In this document: positions 1 to 8,143 of the stretch, one piece after another
Layout of the letters: the number at the start of each line of letters is the position of its first letter
Position numbering within the stretch: position 1 is the stretch's first letter
Source: an uncultured SAR116 cluster alpha proteobacterium
GTDB lineage: Bacteria; Pseudomonadota; Alphaproteobacteria; Puniceispirillales; Puniceispirillaceae
NCBI GenBank assembly: GCA_902518965.1
Contig: CABYIQ010000009.1
Coordinates: forward strand, 1-54,622
Direction of reading: 5' to 3'
Length of the DNA: 54,622 nucleotides
The notes under the pieces: model-generated
The model's input: only the letters and a program-made list of their open reading frames with translations
The model's database searches: none
Told to the model about the DNA's origin: nothing
Program-made: the position numbers and the translations under genes

Positions 1-1
1 C

Positions 2-1282
2 CATACAGAACTGCGCCATCCGGCCTTTCGCAAGACAGATGGGTTTATCGCCCTGTGCCGTTTTGCAGACCAGCTGCGCGGGCAGGGCCGGTTCACGCAT
101 ATCGTGAATATTGGAATCGGTGGGTCTGATCTTGGTCCTGCGATGGTCTATCGCGCACTTGCGGCGTTTCACTCTGGTCCGCAAGTTTATTTTGTGGGCA
201 ATATTGATCCATCAGATTTAAACGATGTGTTGGCCTGCTGCCCTTCAGATAGAACGCTGTTCATTATCACCTCAAAGACTTTTACAACAGCTGAAACCAT
301 GGCAAATGCCGCACTGGCCAGAGGCTGGCTTGAAGCGGCAGGCTGTACTGTATCTGAACATATGGCCGGAGTTACAGCTGCCCCAGCGCTGGCCAGTGAC
401 TGGGGCCTGTCTGAAGATCAGATTTTTCCCTTTTCTGAGGGGGTTGGCGGGCGCTATTCGCTGTGGTCGTCAGTTGGTCTACCAGTTATGTTGGGTATTG
501 GCAGTGACCGGTTTGTCCAGATTCTGGACGGGGCCTATGTTATGGATTGTCATTTTGCAGATACAGATTTCAACCGTAATATTCCTGTGTTGATGGGGCT
601 GCTGCGGGTCTGGCACCGAACTTTTCTAGGGCGCTCATCTTACGGGCTGATGCCTTATGATCAGCGCCTTGGCCGTTTGCCGGCCTGGGCTCAGCAGTTG
701 GATATGGAAAGCAATGGCAAATCGGTCACCCGAGAAGGACATATGCTGGCTATGGGATCTGGTCCGCTAATTTGGGGTGAGCCAGGCACAAATGGCCAAC
801 ACAGTTTTTTCCAGTGGCTGCATCAGGGCACTGATATCGTGCCCGTAGATATTCTTGTTCCCCGCCAGCCAAACGGGGTAGACCAATTCACCAGCCCTAG
901 CTTGCAGGCGGCTGCAGAGGCCAGCCACAGAACGCTGGCGGTGAATGCGGTGGCCCAGGCCGAGGCATTGGCCCTTGGATCAGAAAACAAAAAACAGCCG
1001 CACCGGCATTTTGCTGGTAATCGTCCATCAGCTTTGATCAGCTGGGATCGCACAACTCCTTTTGCACTTGGCCGTCTGCTGGCTTTATATGAACATATCA
1101 CGACGGTATCCGGCTTTATCTGGGATGTGAACAGCTTTGACCAATGGGGCGTAGAGCTTGGAAAACAAATGGCCAGTCTACTTGCCCATTCGTCAGAAAA
1201 TCAGTCAGGCGCTGGGCCGCAGAAACAGTTCAGTTGGTCTGCTGGCCTGTTTTTGGCTGCACTTGACCAAAAGGAAAAGTAG
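2..1282 (+). CDS. pgi: Glucose-6-phosphate isomerase, 5'-truncated by window edge
   Basis: Interconverts glucose 6-phosphate and fructose 6-phosphate in cytoplasmic sugar metabolism. The frame is open from base 2, so the gene begins before the window; the first internal GTG at 104 falls inside the conserved VNIGIGGSDLGP motif and cannot be the start. Other family signatures follow in order: SKTFTT (phosphate-binding loop), EGVGGRYSLWSSVGLP with the catalytic Glu, HQGTD with the catalytic His, and GVELGKQ near the C-terminus with the active-site Lys. About 427 residues are visible of a usual ~540. It ends with TAG just before a fragment of an unrelated sugar-kinase gene. The assignment is secure. 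Confidence 0.96.
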   Translation, partial: HTELRHPAFRKTDGFIALCRFADQLRGQGRFTHIVNIGIGGSDLGPAMVYRALAAFHSGPQVYFVGNIDPSDLNDVLACCPSDRTLFIITSKTFTTAETMANAALARGWLEAAGCTVSEHMAGVTAAPALASDWGLSEDQIFPFSEGVGGRYSLWSSVGLPVMLGIGSDRFVQILDGAYVMDCHFADTDFNRNIPVLMGLLRVWHRTFLGRSSYGLMPYDQRLGRLPAWAQQLDMESNGKSVTREGHMLAMGSGPLIWGEPGTNGQHSFFQWLHQGTDIVPVDILVPRQPNGVDQFTSPSLQAAAEASHRTLAVNAVAQAEALALGSENKKQPHRHFAGNRPSALISWDRTTPFALGRLLALYEHITTVSGFIWDVNSFDQWGVELGKQMASLLAHSSENQSGAGPQKQFSWSAGLFLAALDQKEK

Positions 1283-1288
1283 GATATA

Positions 1289-1408
1289 TATCTGGGTTGT
1301 CTTGGTGACGATTTCACTGGTTCCAGCGATTTAGGTAAAACTCTGCCAAAAGTCGGCATGCGCGTTGTCCAATATCTCGATGTGCCGGATTGCCTGCGTC
1401 AGCGCCAG
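1289..1408 (+). pseudogene. Remnant of a DUF1537 / four-carbon acid sugar kinase (OtnK-type) N-terminus
   Basis: Reading the frame that starts at base 1289 gives a peptide with GDDFTGSSDL followed about 13 residues later by [11 protein letters not shown]. This is the pattern of the N-terminus of the DUF1537 (OtnK/DtnK/LtnK) family, in which a D-D-F-T-G-[AS]-[ST]-D-L motif is followed by G-[ML]-[RK]-[TV]-V. Similarity stops after about 40 residues, and the frame then runs through the ribosome-binding site and start of the next gene. No rest of the kinase (usually ~420 residues) is present, nor a good start codon. I read it as the 5' scar of a deleted gene. Resemblance is by eye; a chance match is unlikely but possible. 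Confidence 0.65.
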
Positions 1409-1427
1409 CATTCAGGAGAAAAATTCC

Positions 1428-2348
1428 ATGGATCCAATTATTTCGGTCACAGCTTTAGATAAAACGTACCGCTCTGGCCAACGGGCCTTAAAAGGCGTCT
1501 CTCTTGAGATCAGGTCAGGTGAGATTCTGGCGTTATTAGGGCCTAACGGGGCAGGGAAAACAACGCTGATTTCCATGATCTGCGGACTGACCTCGCCCAG
1601 TTCGGGGCAAATAACTGTTGGCGGTTATGATATCGTTACCGATTATCGTGCAGCTCGTTCCCTCATTGGCCTTGTGCCGCAGGAAGTGGCGCTAGAACCA
1701 TTTGAAAAAGTGCTCAATACAGTGAAGTTTTCACGTGGGCTATTCGGCCATCCGCCGGACGCTGCATATGTAGAGCAGATTTTACGCCAGCTGTCTTTAT
1801 GGGATAAGCGCAACACTCCAATAAAAGAATTATCTGGTGGAATGAAACGACGAGTTTTGATTGCCAAAGCGCTCAGCCATCAGCCTAAAATCCTCTTTCT
1901 GGACGAACCAACAGCTGGTGTAGATGTGGAACTGCGCAAAGATATGTGGGACGTCGTGGGCAAGCTTAAAGCTTCCGGGGTAACGATTGTGCTGACCACT
2001 CATTATATCGAAGAGGCAGAAGCCATTGCTGACCGAGTGGGGGTAATAGCAGATGGCGACATTCTGCTGGTTGAAGACAAAGACAAGCTGATGGCTCAGA
2101 TGGGCATTAAAGAGCTTTATATTGAGCTGCAGAAACCCATCAAAGCTATCCCGCCTGCCCTTGCCAGCTATGATTTGTGGCTTGCAGAAGATGGCGGCCG
2201 TCTAACCTATGTTTATGATACCAAGGCAGAACGAACTGGAATAACTGGGCTGCTTACAGATTTGTCTGCTGCTGGGTTGGCTTTGCGCGATCTGCAGACA
2301 TCGCAGAGCTCTTTGGAAGATATTTTTGTTGATTTGGTGAAGGATTAA
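1428..2348 (+). CDS. ABC-2 type exporter, ATP-binding protein (YadG/NodI-like)
   Basis: A 306-residue nucleotide-binding subunit that would power the membrane protein encoded 7 bp downstream. Walker [10 protein letters not shown] lies near residue 40, the signature LSGGMKRR near 137, Walker B ILFLDEP near 157 and the switch histidine in TTHYIEEAE near 190. The C-terminal ~90 residues are the extension usual in DrrA/NodI/YadG exporters. The start is set at the ATG at 1428 because AGGAGAA sits 8-9 bases before it; the longer frame upstream is the sugar-kinase remnant. The substrate cannot be told from sequence. Confidence 0.9.
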   Translation: MDPIISVTALDKTYRSGQRALKGVSLEIRSGEILALLGPNGAGKTTLISMICGLTSPSSGQITVGGYDIVTDYRAARSLIGLVPQEVALEPFEKVLNTVKFSRGLFGHPPDAAYVEQILRQLSLWDKRNTPIKELSGGMKRRVLIAKALSHQPKILFLDEPTAGVDVELRKDMWDVVGKLKASGVTIVLTTHYIEEAEAIADRVGVIADGDILLVEDKDKLMAQMGIKELYIELQKPIKAIPPALASYDLWLAEDGGRLTYVYDTKAERTGITGLLTDLSAAGLALRDLQTSQSSLEDIFVDLVKD

Positions 2349-2355
2349 AAAGTTT

Positions 2356-3117
2356 ATGAATATTCATGCAATCAAAGCTATTTATTTCTTCGAAATGGCG
2401 CGGACTTTCCGCACGCTTCTGCAATCCATAATTTCACCGGTGATATCAACAGCACTGTATTTTATCGTGTTTGGTTCAGCAATTGGTTCACGCATGGTTG
2501 CGATTGAAGGGGTCAGCTATGGGGCTTTTATTGTACCGGGACTCATTATGTTAACAGTTCTGATGCAGTCTGTCACAAATGCCTCATTCGGGATTTATTT
2601 TCCAAAATTTATCGGCACGATTTACGAGCCATTATCTGCACCTGTCTCCTATTTTGAAATTGTAGTCGGCTACGTAGGGGCAGCTGCCACCAAGTCCTTT
2701 GTGATTGGGTTGATTATTCTGGCGACTTCATTTTTGTTTGTGCCTGTGCAGATTGCGCATCCCTTTTGGATGCTGGGCTTTTTGCTGCTGACCTGCCTAT
2801 CCTTTAGCCTATTAGGATTCATTATCGGCATATGGGCGCGTAATTTTGAACAGCTGAATTTGGTGCCGTCTCTGATTATTACCCCGCTTGTTTTTCTAGG
2901 GGGCAGTTTTTATTCCATCTCTATGCTGCCGCCTTTCTGGCAGACAGCCACTCTATTTAATCCGATTGTATATCTGGTTTCTGGTTTCCGCTGGTCTTTT
3001 TTTGATACAGCAGATGTAGCAGTTAGCTATAGCCTAGCTGCCATTTTTGTCTTTTCGGTCCTTTGCGTCAGCGTAATCAGCTGGATTTTTAAAACTGGCT
3101 ATCGCCTGAAAAATTAG
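2356..3117 (+). CDS. ABC-2 type exporter, permease (YadH/NodJ-like)
   Basis: A 253-residue integral membrane protein with about six hydrophobic segments. The segment around residues 160-205, containing [20 protein letters not shown] and then a stretch matching SxLPPFWQ and [12 protein letters not shown], is the ABC-2 membrane domain signature of the YadH/NodJ group. It starts 7 bp after the ATPase stop, so the two form an operon and presumably one exporter. Candidate substrates in this family include polysaccharides, drugs and lipids; nothing here narrows the choice. A 378-bp non-coding stretch follows. Confidence 0.88.
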   Translation: MNIHAIKAIYFFEMARTFRTLLQSIISPVISTALYFIVFGSAIGSRMVAIEGVSYGAFIVPGLIMLTVLMQSVTNASFGIYFPKFIGTIYEPLSAPVSYFEIVVGYVGAAATKSFVIGLIILATSFLFVPVQIAHPFWMLGFLLLTCLSFSLLGFIIGIWARNFEQLNLVPSLIITPLVFLGGSFYSISMLPPFWQTATLFNPIVYLVSGFRWSFFDTADVAVSYSLAAIFVFSVLCVSVISWIFKTGYRLKN

Positions 3118-3495
3118 ACTTTTAATGCTAAATCTCAAGAGAAGGCTGCTGACTGTGTTTCGAAAACGCAAAGTGATTTTAAAGCGGGCCAGTCATTAAT
3201 CAGTATGGTTAAATATAGTCTCACTAAGTCTTAGTTTTCAAAAAGGCTTCACTAGATCAATTTTGAAGCATTTGTCCATGGCAACTTTAAGGTCTACGAC
3301 TTCTGATAAACGTGCAGTGTTCCAAGGACTAAATTCCAGTAATAACGTTCCTTGGACCGGGCTTACTGATTGTCTTTGGCGCTCAGGTTTAGGTTTTGTT
3401 TTAAGGGGCTGGAGTTAAAAGAGGGTACCCTGCGGCTCCTGGGCCATAATCCCTCAGTAGGTGCTTCAAAGAACTCACCAAGAACCCAGGCACTG
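3118..3495. other. Gene-free stretch at the boundary of the methanethiol/DMSP block; contains an inverted repeat
   Basis: No convincing gene. It separates the plus-strand exporter genes from the stop codon of the minus-strand DmdA-like gene. A perfect 8-bp inverted repeat, TCCAAGGA at 3321-3328 and TCCTTGGA at 3349-3356, is separated by 20 bases. There is no U-run after it in either direction, so it is a poor intrinsic terminator. A 46-codon frame (3278-3418, plus strand, rich in Trp, Gly and Ser) has no recognisable homology or strong ribosome-binding site, and I do not call it a gene. The stretch could be a decayed junction left when the block was inserted. Confidence 0.5.
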
Positions 3496-4650
3496 TCAGC
3501 TCGCTGTGGCAAGCGATTTCTTGGGGTCGTAGAACGGGATCGGCACGACAGTGCACGCGCGCGTTTCGCTCAACTTATCTACCTGTAGTACCCTGCCTGA
3601 TGCCGTGTGGTCGATGCTGATCATCGCAAGAGCGATGTTTTTTTGCAGTCTTGGAGAATAGATCGCTGAAGTGACCGTGCCAACTTTTACGCCCTCTTTA
3701 AGGACAGGCCAAAAAAAGTCATTGGAGCCGACAAAGGGAGCGCCGTCAATTTCCAGGCCAACAAGCTGTTGCGACACCCCCCGCTCCTTGATCAAGGTCA
3801 AGGCCGCCTTGCTGATAAAATCGGCTTCCATATCCAGATCGACAAGACGTCCCATGCCCATCTCATAGGGGTTGTTCGCAAGGGTCATGTCAGCGTGGTA
3901 GGATAACATGCCAGCCTCGATCCTACGAATGCTTGATGTATGACCGGGCTTCAGGCCCAGAGGCCCACCCACGGCCATCAGATGCTCCCAAAGCTTTTCA
4001 CCTTGTGTTCCGTCGCGCAGGAAAATCTCATAACCAAGTTCGCTCGACCATCCGGTCCGTGAAATAATCAAAGGTACGCCGTCCCAGTCAAATTCCATGA
4101 ACCGATAGTATTTGAGTTCTGTGGGAGCATCGCCAAATGCTGCGCGCAGGACGTCGCGGGATTTCGGGCCTTGCAGTTGCAACGGTGACACGTCTGGTTC
4201 AGAAATGTCCACATCCATTCCAGAATTCACCGCAACGCCGCGTGCCCAAAGCAGCACATCACTGTCCGCAATGGACAGCCAGAAGTGATCCTCTGCTAGT
4301 TTCAAGAGGATCGGATCGTTGATGATCCCGCCGTCCTGATCTGTAATAAGCACATATTTGCATTGTCCAACCTGGCATTTGGATAGGTCACGGCAGCAAA
4401 GGAACTGGGTGAATTTTGCCGCGTCTGGGCCCTTGATTTGAACCTGACGCTCGACAGAGACGTCGCACAGGATCGCGTCATTAACCAGATACCAGAAATT
4501 CTGCCTCGGATCGCCAAAATCGCGGGGGATGTACATATGGTTGTAGACGGAAAATCCTTTGGCCCCCCAGCGCAAGGCTGCGTCAGAATAGGGTGATTTT
4601 CGTACCTGGGTGCCAAAGCTGAATTGGGCAAAGTTAAGTTCTTGAGACAT
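3496..4650 (-). CDS. DmdA-like dimethylsulfoniopropionate demethylase / GcvT-family methyltransferase
   Basis: A 384-residue GcvT-fold protein, predicted to move a methyl group from a methylated substrate to tetrahydrofolate. It follows the known DmdA pattern along most of its length: VYNHM (36-39), CDVSVERQV (62-70), CCRDLSK (85-91), NDPILLKL (111-118), IADSD (127-131), QGPKS (160-164) and RRIEAGMLSY (242-251), with the GcvT C-terminal barrel at the end. It differs from the DmdA sequences I remember where they carry SKQGG[YF]E (here SSELGYE, 202-208) and CPNLIERIE (here HTSSIRRIE). It is therefore DmdA itself or a close paralogue acting on a related compound. It is the last gene of the minus-strand set, 15 bp after the acyl-CoA ligase. 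No strong Shine-Dalgarno is visible, so it may depend on coupling. Confidence 0.75.
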   Translation of the reverse strand: MSQELNFAQFSFGTQVRKSPYSDAALRWGAKGFSVYNHMYIPRDFGDPRQNFWYLVNDAILCDVSVERQVQIKGPDAAKFTQFLCCRDLSKCQVGQCKYVLITDQDGGIINDPILLKLAEDHFWLSIADSDVLLWARGVAVNSGMDVDISEPDVSPLQLQGPKSRDVLRAAFGDAPTELKYYRFMEFDWDGVPLIISRTGWSSELGYEIFLRDGTQGEKLWEHLMAVGGPLGLKPGHTSSIRRIEAGMLSYHADMTLANNPYEMGMGRLVDLDMEADFISKAALTLIKERGVSQQLVGLEIDGAPFVGSNDFFWPVLKEGVKVGTVTSAIYSPRLQKNIALAMISIDHTASGRVLQVDKLSETRACTVVPIPFYDPKKSLATAS

Positions 4651-4665
4651 GACGAGAAACCAGTT

Positions 4666-6291
4666 TTAAATGTTGGTAGGGGTGCTTTTTGGGCGGACCA
4701 GATCGCGAAGTTCGTTTTTGCGAATTTTCCCAGTGGTGGTCTTTGGCAGCTCGCCAAAAATCACTTTCTTGGGGCGTTGGTATCTGGCAAGGCGTGTCTT
4801 GGCGTGGGCTATAAGCTCATCCTCAGTAGCCTTGCCGGAGAGCTCAACAAAGGCGCAAGGCACTTCGCCCCATTTCTCGTCTGGCATTGCTACGACGGCA
4901 CAAAGTCTGACAGCAGGATGTGAATACAGCGCTTTTTCTACCTCAATGGAGGAGATGTTTTCCCCTCCTGAGATGATGATATCCTTAGAGCGATCGCGGA
5001 TTTCGATGTAGCCATCAGAGTGTTGCACTGCGAGGTCGCCGGACCAGAACCAACCATCCTTAAAGGCCTTGGCGGTCTCGCCGGGTGATTTGAGATAGCC
5101 TTTCATGACGATATTACCGCGAAACACAATTTCGCCCAGTGTCTCCCCATCCCATGGAACTTGCTCGCCGGTATCGGGGTTCAGAACCAGCACGTCTTCC
5201 TGCAATTCATAGGCTACCCCTTGGCGCGCCTTCAGTGTCGCACGGTCCTCAGAAGGTAGTGCGGCCCAGCTCGGTTTTTCCGCGCAAACCACCGCGGGGC
5301 CATATACCTCTGTCAGGCCGTAGACATGGGTGATGGAGATGCCCATTGCCTCCATTCCGGCAATTACGCTAGCAGGGGGTGGGGCGGCGGCGGTCATCAT
5401 CTTGATCTTTTGCGGAAAGCTGCGTTTTTCCTCTGCGTCCAATATCATTGACATTATGATCGGCGCACCGCACAGATGGGTAACGCCATGATCAGCGAAG
5501 GCGTTGTATATCGCGTTGGCTTGTGGCGCACGCAGAAACACATGAGTTCCAGCGAGCATAGTGATGGTCCAGGGAAAACACCAGCCGTTACAGTGAAATA
5601 GTGGCAACGTCCAAAGGTAGACCGGATGATGCGGCATTTCCCAGGTGATGACGTTGTTGACCGCATTGGTCCAAGCACCACGATGGGAATAGACAACACC
5701 CTTGGGCCGCCCTGTGGTGCCAGAGGTGTAGTTCAGAGCAAGCGCATCCCATTCGTTATCAGGCAGAGAATAGGTGAAATTTGGATCGCCTTCCGCCAGC
5801 AGTGCCTCATAGGTAAGCGCGCCGATTTTCTTCCCGCCAAGACCTTCGCTGTCTTCGATGTCGATGACCAACAGATCACGGCCTGATTGGGTGACGGCCT
5901 CAGCGGCCAGTTCGGAAAATTCGGTATCTACCAGCAAAACCCCGGCGTTGCCGTGATCCAGAATGTAGGCGATCGTGCTCGCATCCAACCGCGTATTATT
6001 AGCATTTAGGACCGCGCCTAGCATTGGCACAGCCAGCGCGCATTCGAGTGCCTCAGGGATGTTCGGTGCGATCAAAGCGACGGTATCGCCCTTTCCAATG
6101 CCGCGTTGAGCTAGGGCAGAGGCCAGCCGCTTGCAACGTTCTGCAACCTCGCCCCAGTTGCGCTGGATGCGACCATGGATTTGCGCCGGTAGCTCTGGAT
6201 GCACGCGCTCTACGCGTTTGAGAATTGAAACCGGAGACAGAGCCGAGTGGTTCGCTGCATTTTGGGCAAGCTCTGGCCCCTCATAGATCAT
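4666..6291 (-). CDS. DmdB-like acyl-CoA synthetase (3-methylmercaptopropionyl-CoA ligase type)
   Basis: A 541-residue AMP-forming acyl-CoA ligase. Adenylation motifs are complete: YTSGTTGRPKG near residue 190, YGLTEVYG near 330, WSGDLA with RDRSKDIIISGGENI near 430-460, and the C-terminal catalytic Lys in TTTGKIRK. In the DMSP demethylation pathway DmdB activates methylmercaptopropionate, the product of DmdA, to its CoA thioester. Adjacency to the DmdA-like gene is the main reason for that substrate; sequence alone fits medium-chain acids too. The start is placed at the ATG at 6291, which overlaps the upstream crotonase stop in an ATGA, indicating translational coupling. A TTG 12 bp earlier is possible but less likely. 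Confidence 0.82.
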   Translation of the reverse strand: MIYEGPELAQNAANHSALSPVSILKRVERVHPELPAQIHGRIQRNWGEVAERCKRLASALAQRGIGKGDTVALIAPNIPEALECALAVPMLGAVLNANNTRLDASTIAYILDHGNAGVLLVDTEFSELAAEAVTQSGRDLLVIDIEDSEGLGGKKIGALTYEALLAEGDPNFTYSLPDNEWDALALNYTSGTTGRPKGVVYSHRGAWTNAVNNVITWEMPHHPVYLWTLPLFHCNGWCFPWTITMLAGTHVFLRAPQANAIYNAFADHGVTHLCGAPIIMSMILDAEEKRSFPQKIKMMTAAAPPPASVIAGMEAMGISITHVYGLTEVYGPAVVCAEKPSWAALPSEDRATLKARQGVAYELQEDVLVLNPDTGEQVPWDGETLGEIVFRGNIVMKGYLKSPGETAKAFKDGWFWSGDLAVQHSDGYIEIRDRSKDIIISGGENISSIEVEKALYSHPAVRLCAVVAMPDEKWGEVPCAFVELSGKATEDELIAHAKTRLARYQRPKKVIFGELPKTTTGKIRKNELRDLVRPKSTPTNI

Positions 6292-7106
6292 TCGCCGGTC
6301 CAATCCGGCATTGGTTCTTTGCGGGTGAAGGCCCCAATACCAGCCTCGGCATCCTTGGCCATCATGTTTTCTGCCATAGTGCGACCGGCAAAGGTATAGG
6401 CCTCTTCCAAAGGCATCTCAACCTGTTCATAAAACGCTCGCTTGCCAATTTTGACGGCAGAGGGCGACTTGTTGGCAATGATGCGTGCCATATCCATGGA
6501 AGCTGTTTCCAACTCTGATAAAGGGACTACGCGGTTGACTAACCCGATTTCGGCAACGCGGCTAGCGGGCAAGAATTCCCCTAACAACAGCATTTCCATG
6601 GCCTGCTTGCGTGGCACATTGCGAGACAGCGCGACCATAGGGGTTGAGCAAAAGAGCCCGATATTCACACCTGATGTGGCAAAGGTCGCATCATCAGCGG
6701 CCACAGCCAGATCACAGGAAGCTACAAGCTGGCAGCCCGCCGCCGTGGTTATGCCCTTGACCTCGGCAATTACAGGTTGGGGCAATCGCACTATGCGAAG
6801 CATCATCGCAGAGCATTTAGCAAACAGGTCTTGGAAATACTGAAATCCGCCGTCAGCATCTGCCCGCCGTGCCGACATTTCCTTGAGGTTATGACCAGCA
6901 CAAAAGTGGTTCCCGCTGCTGCGCAGGATTACTGCCTTGACACTGCGGTCTTCTGCAATTTGGTCAAATGTGTCTGAAAGAGCGCGAAGCATCTCTTCGG
7001 ACAAGGCATTAATCGACTTTGGCGCGTTCAGTGTCAGAACAGCAACGCTATCGGTGTCGCTCCGTAGTAACAGATCATCGTTTTTCATTTCGCTCTCATA
7101 AGCCAT
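6288..7106 (-). CDS. Enoyl-CoA hydratase/isomerase family protein, ECHDC3-type
   Basis: A 272-residue crotonase-fold protein. The oxyanion-hole strand HFCAGHNLKEM (67-77) and AAGCQLVASCDLAVA (122-136) match the ECHDC3 branch closely. The two glutamates that carry out hydration in classical enoyl-CoA hydratase are absent: the first position is Gln126 and the second is Gly146. DmdD of the DMSP pathway, which hydrates methylthioacryloyl-CoA, is also a crotonase, so this gene sits where dmdD might be, but its chemistry may be hydrolysis, isomerisation or something else. The second ATG at 7088 (residue 7) has GAGAG five to six bases upstream and may be the true start. A palindrome lies about 30 bp upstream. 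It overlaps the ligase gene by 4 bp. Confidence 0.82.
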   Translation of the reverse strand: MAYESEMKNDDLLLRSDTDSVAVLTLNAPKSINALSEEMLRALSDTFDQIAEDRSVKAVILRSSGNHFCAGHNLKEMSARRADADGGFQYFQDLFAKCSAMMLRIVRLPQPVIAEVKGITTAAGCQLVASCDLAVAADDATFATSGVNIGLFCSTPMVALSRNVPRKQAMEMLLLGEFLPASRVAEIGLVNRVVPLSELETASMDMARIIANKSPSAVKIGKRAFYEQVEMPLEEAYTFAGRTMAENMMAKDAEAGIGAFTRKEPMPDWTGE

Positions 7107-7136
7107 TGAGTGGAACCTTCAGCATGGGTCTGCTGT

Positions 7137-7151
7137 TCTCGTTATACGAGA
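7137..7151. promoter_or_regulatory. Palindromic candidate operator upstream of the crotonase-ligase-DmdA genes
   Basis: A perfect inverted repeat, TCTCGT-TAT-ACGAGA, with 6-bp arms and a 3-bp spacer. It lies 31 bp before the annotated crotonase start, inside a 197-bp AT-rich gap that separates the two halves of the minus-strand block. Read on the minus strand its centre contains TATAAC, which resembles a -10 box, although the nearest -35-like TTGAAT is 21 bp upstream, longer than usual. IclR-type regulators bind short palindromes, so the neighbouring IclR gene is the natural candidate ligand; that link is inference. Confidence 0.45.
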
Positions 7152-7303
7152 TTTCAGTTGCCCGCGTATTCAATTGCAGAGACGGAATAATCACTTCAAA
7201 ACTAATTATGATTTTAATAATGTTTTTAAGTTTATCCAATTTTAATTCCTTCAATGTGTTCATGATTGGGTCACCCGACTTTGCCCCGAGGTCCGTGAAG
7301 TCC

Positions 7304-7768
7304 TCAAATAGCTAGGTCAAGACGGGGCTTCCAGAAGGGGCGGAACAACTCGATCTTGGGACAACGGTTCATCACCACTTTTAGGCCTGCTTCTTCGGCC
7401 AGCCTCGCTGCGCGGTCATCATAAACGCCAATTTGGCCCCAAAGCACCGTGGCGCCAATTTCAATGGCCTTTTCAGTAATCTCATATAACTCCTCTTTTG
7501 GGCGGAATACCTCGACCATATCCACAGACCGGTTAATCTCCTCCAGAGAATGAAAGACACGTATGCCGCGAATTTCGGTCAGCTTTGGATTTGGATTTAC
7601 CGGGATCATGTCATATCCGGTTTCATGCAGCACACGTAGTACGCCATAGCTGAACTTGGTCTTGTCGCCACTAGCGCCCACCATCGCAATGGTTTTGACT
7701 GAACGCAGGATGTCCGACAGATAGCCGGGTGCGTAATCATAGAGGTGATCGATGTCAGCTTCGGGCAT
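7304..7768 (-). CDS. CoA-binding domain protein (YccU-like)
   Basis: A 154-residue single-domain protein with the Rossmann-type CoA_binding_2 fold: a first strand IAMVGAS near residues 27-33, then KTKFSYGVLRVL, PVNPN near 54-58, VDMVEVFRP and a late VVMNRCPKIE. Homologues such as YccU and HcgB-like stand-alone CoA-binding proteins are widespread but poorly understood; they may regulate or act on CoA thioesters. The start is firm: AAGGAGG precedes the ATG, which follows the ferredoxin stop directly (TAAATG). Placement between a ferredoxin and an acyl-CoA pathway suggests a role linked to the CoA intermediates of the block, but no function is established. Confidence 0.82.
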   Translation of the reverse strand: MPEADIDHLYDYAPGYLSDILRSVKTIAMVGASGDKTKFSYGVLRVLHETGYDMIPVNPNPKLTEIRGIRVFHSLEEINRSVDMVEVFRPKEELYEITEKAIEIGATVLWGQIGVYDDRAARLAEEAGLKVVMNRCPKIELFRPFWKPRLDLAI

Positions 7769-8143
7769 TTAAGCCTCCTTGGGGGTCGCGATGTCTGCTT
7801 TAAGCTCATGTGGCTCCAGCGGATCAATGAAAGGGTTACGATAAAGTTTGTTGTGGCTTTCAACGCCGATTTCCAATCTGCAATCGCTAACCGCGCGGGC
7901 CACACACAGCAGAACATAGCCATTGTTAATCTGGCGATTATTCAATGCCACTTGTCTACGTTGATCCACCTCGCCAGCGATCAGTTTTGCAGCGCAGGTT
8001 ATGCAGCCGCCATACTTGCAGCCATAGGGAAGATCGACACCTTGTTCGCGCAAAGCGTCCAGCAACGGACGCCGGGGATCAACTTGATAGGTTGCATCAT
8101 CGCGGTTGGCGATTGTGATTGTTCGCATCTCGTTCACAGCCAT
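7769..8143 (-). CDS. Plant-type 2Fe-2S ferredoxin
   Basis: A small 2Fe-2S ferredoxin of about 124 residues. Counting from a TTG five codons further upstream, the cluster ligands are Cys47, Cys52, Cys55 and Cys85, spaced C-x4-C-x2-C-x29-C in the context PYGCKYGGCITC and LLCVA, typical of the plant/adrenodoxin-like beta-grasp fold. The preferred start is the ATG at 8143, which overlaps the end of the methanethiol oxidase gene by 10 bp; an ATG at 8128 is also possible. No fused reductase is present. Coupling to the oxidase suggests that it shuttles electrons for the oxidase or for an oxygenase step nearby, but its partner reductase is not in the block. Confidence 0.87.
   Translation of the reverse strand: MAVNEMRTITIANRDDATYQVDPRRPLLDALREQGVDLPYGCKYGGCITCAAKLIAGEVDQRRQVALNNRQINNGYVLLCVARAVSDCRLEIGVESHNKLYRNPFIDPLEPHELKADIATPKEA

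Noticed and set aside
3278-3588. Short plus-strand frames (46 codons from 3278 and 72 codons from 3370) as small genes
   Set aside because: No family resemblance and no good ribosome-binding site; the second runs over the 3' end of the minus-strand DmdA-like gene, which is clearly real.
6288-7106. Direct naming of the crotonase as DmdD
   Set aside because: Its motifs match ECHDC3 and both hydratase glutamates are absent, so the name would claim a reaction the sequence does not support.
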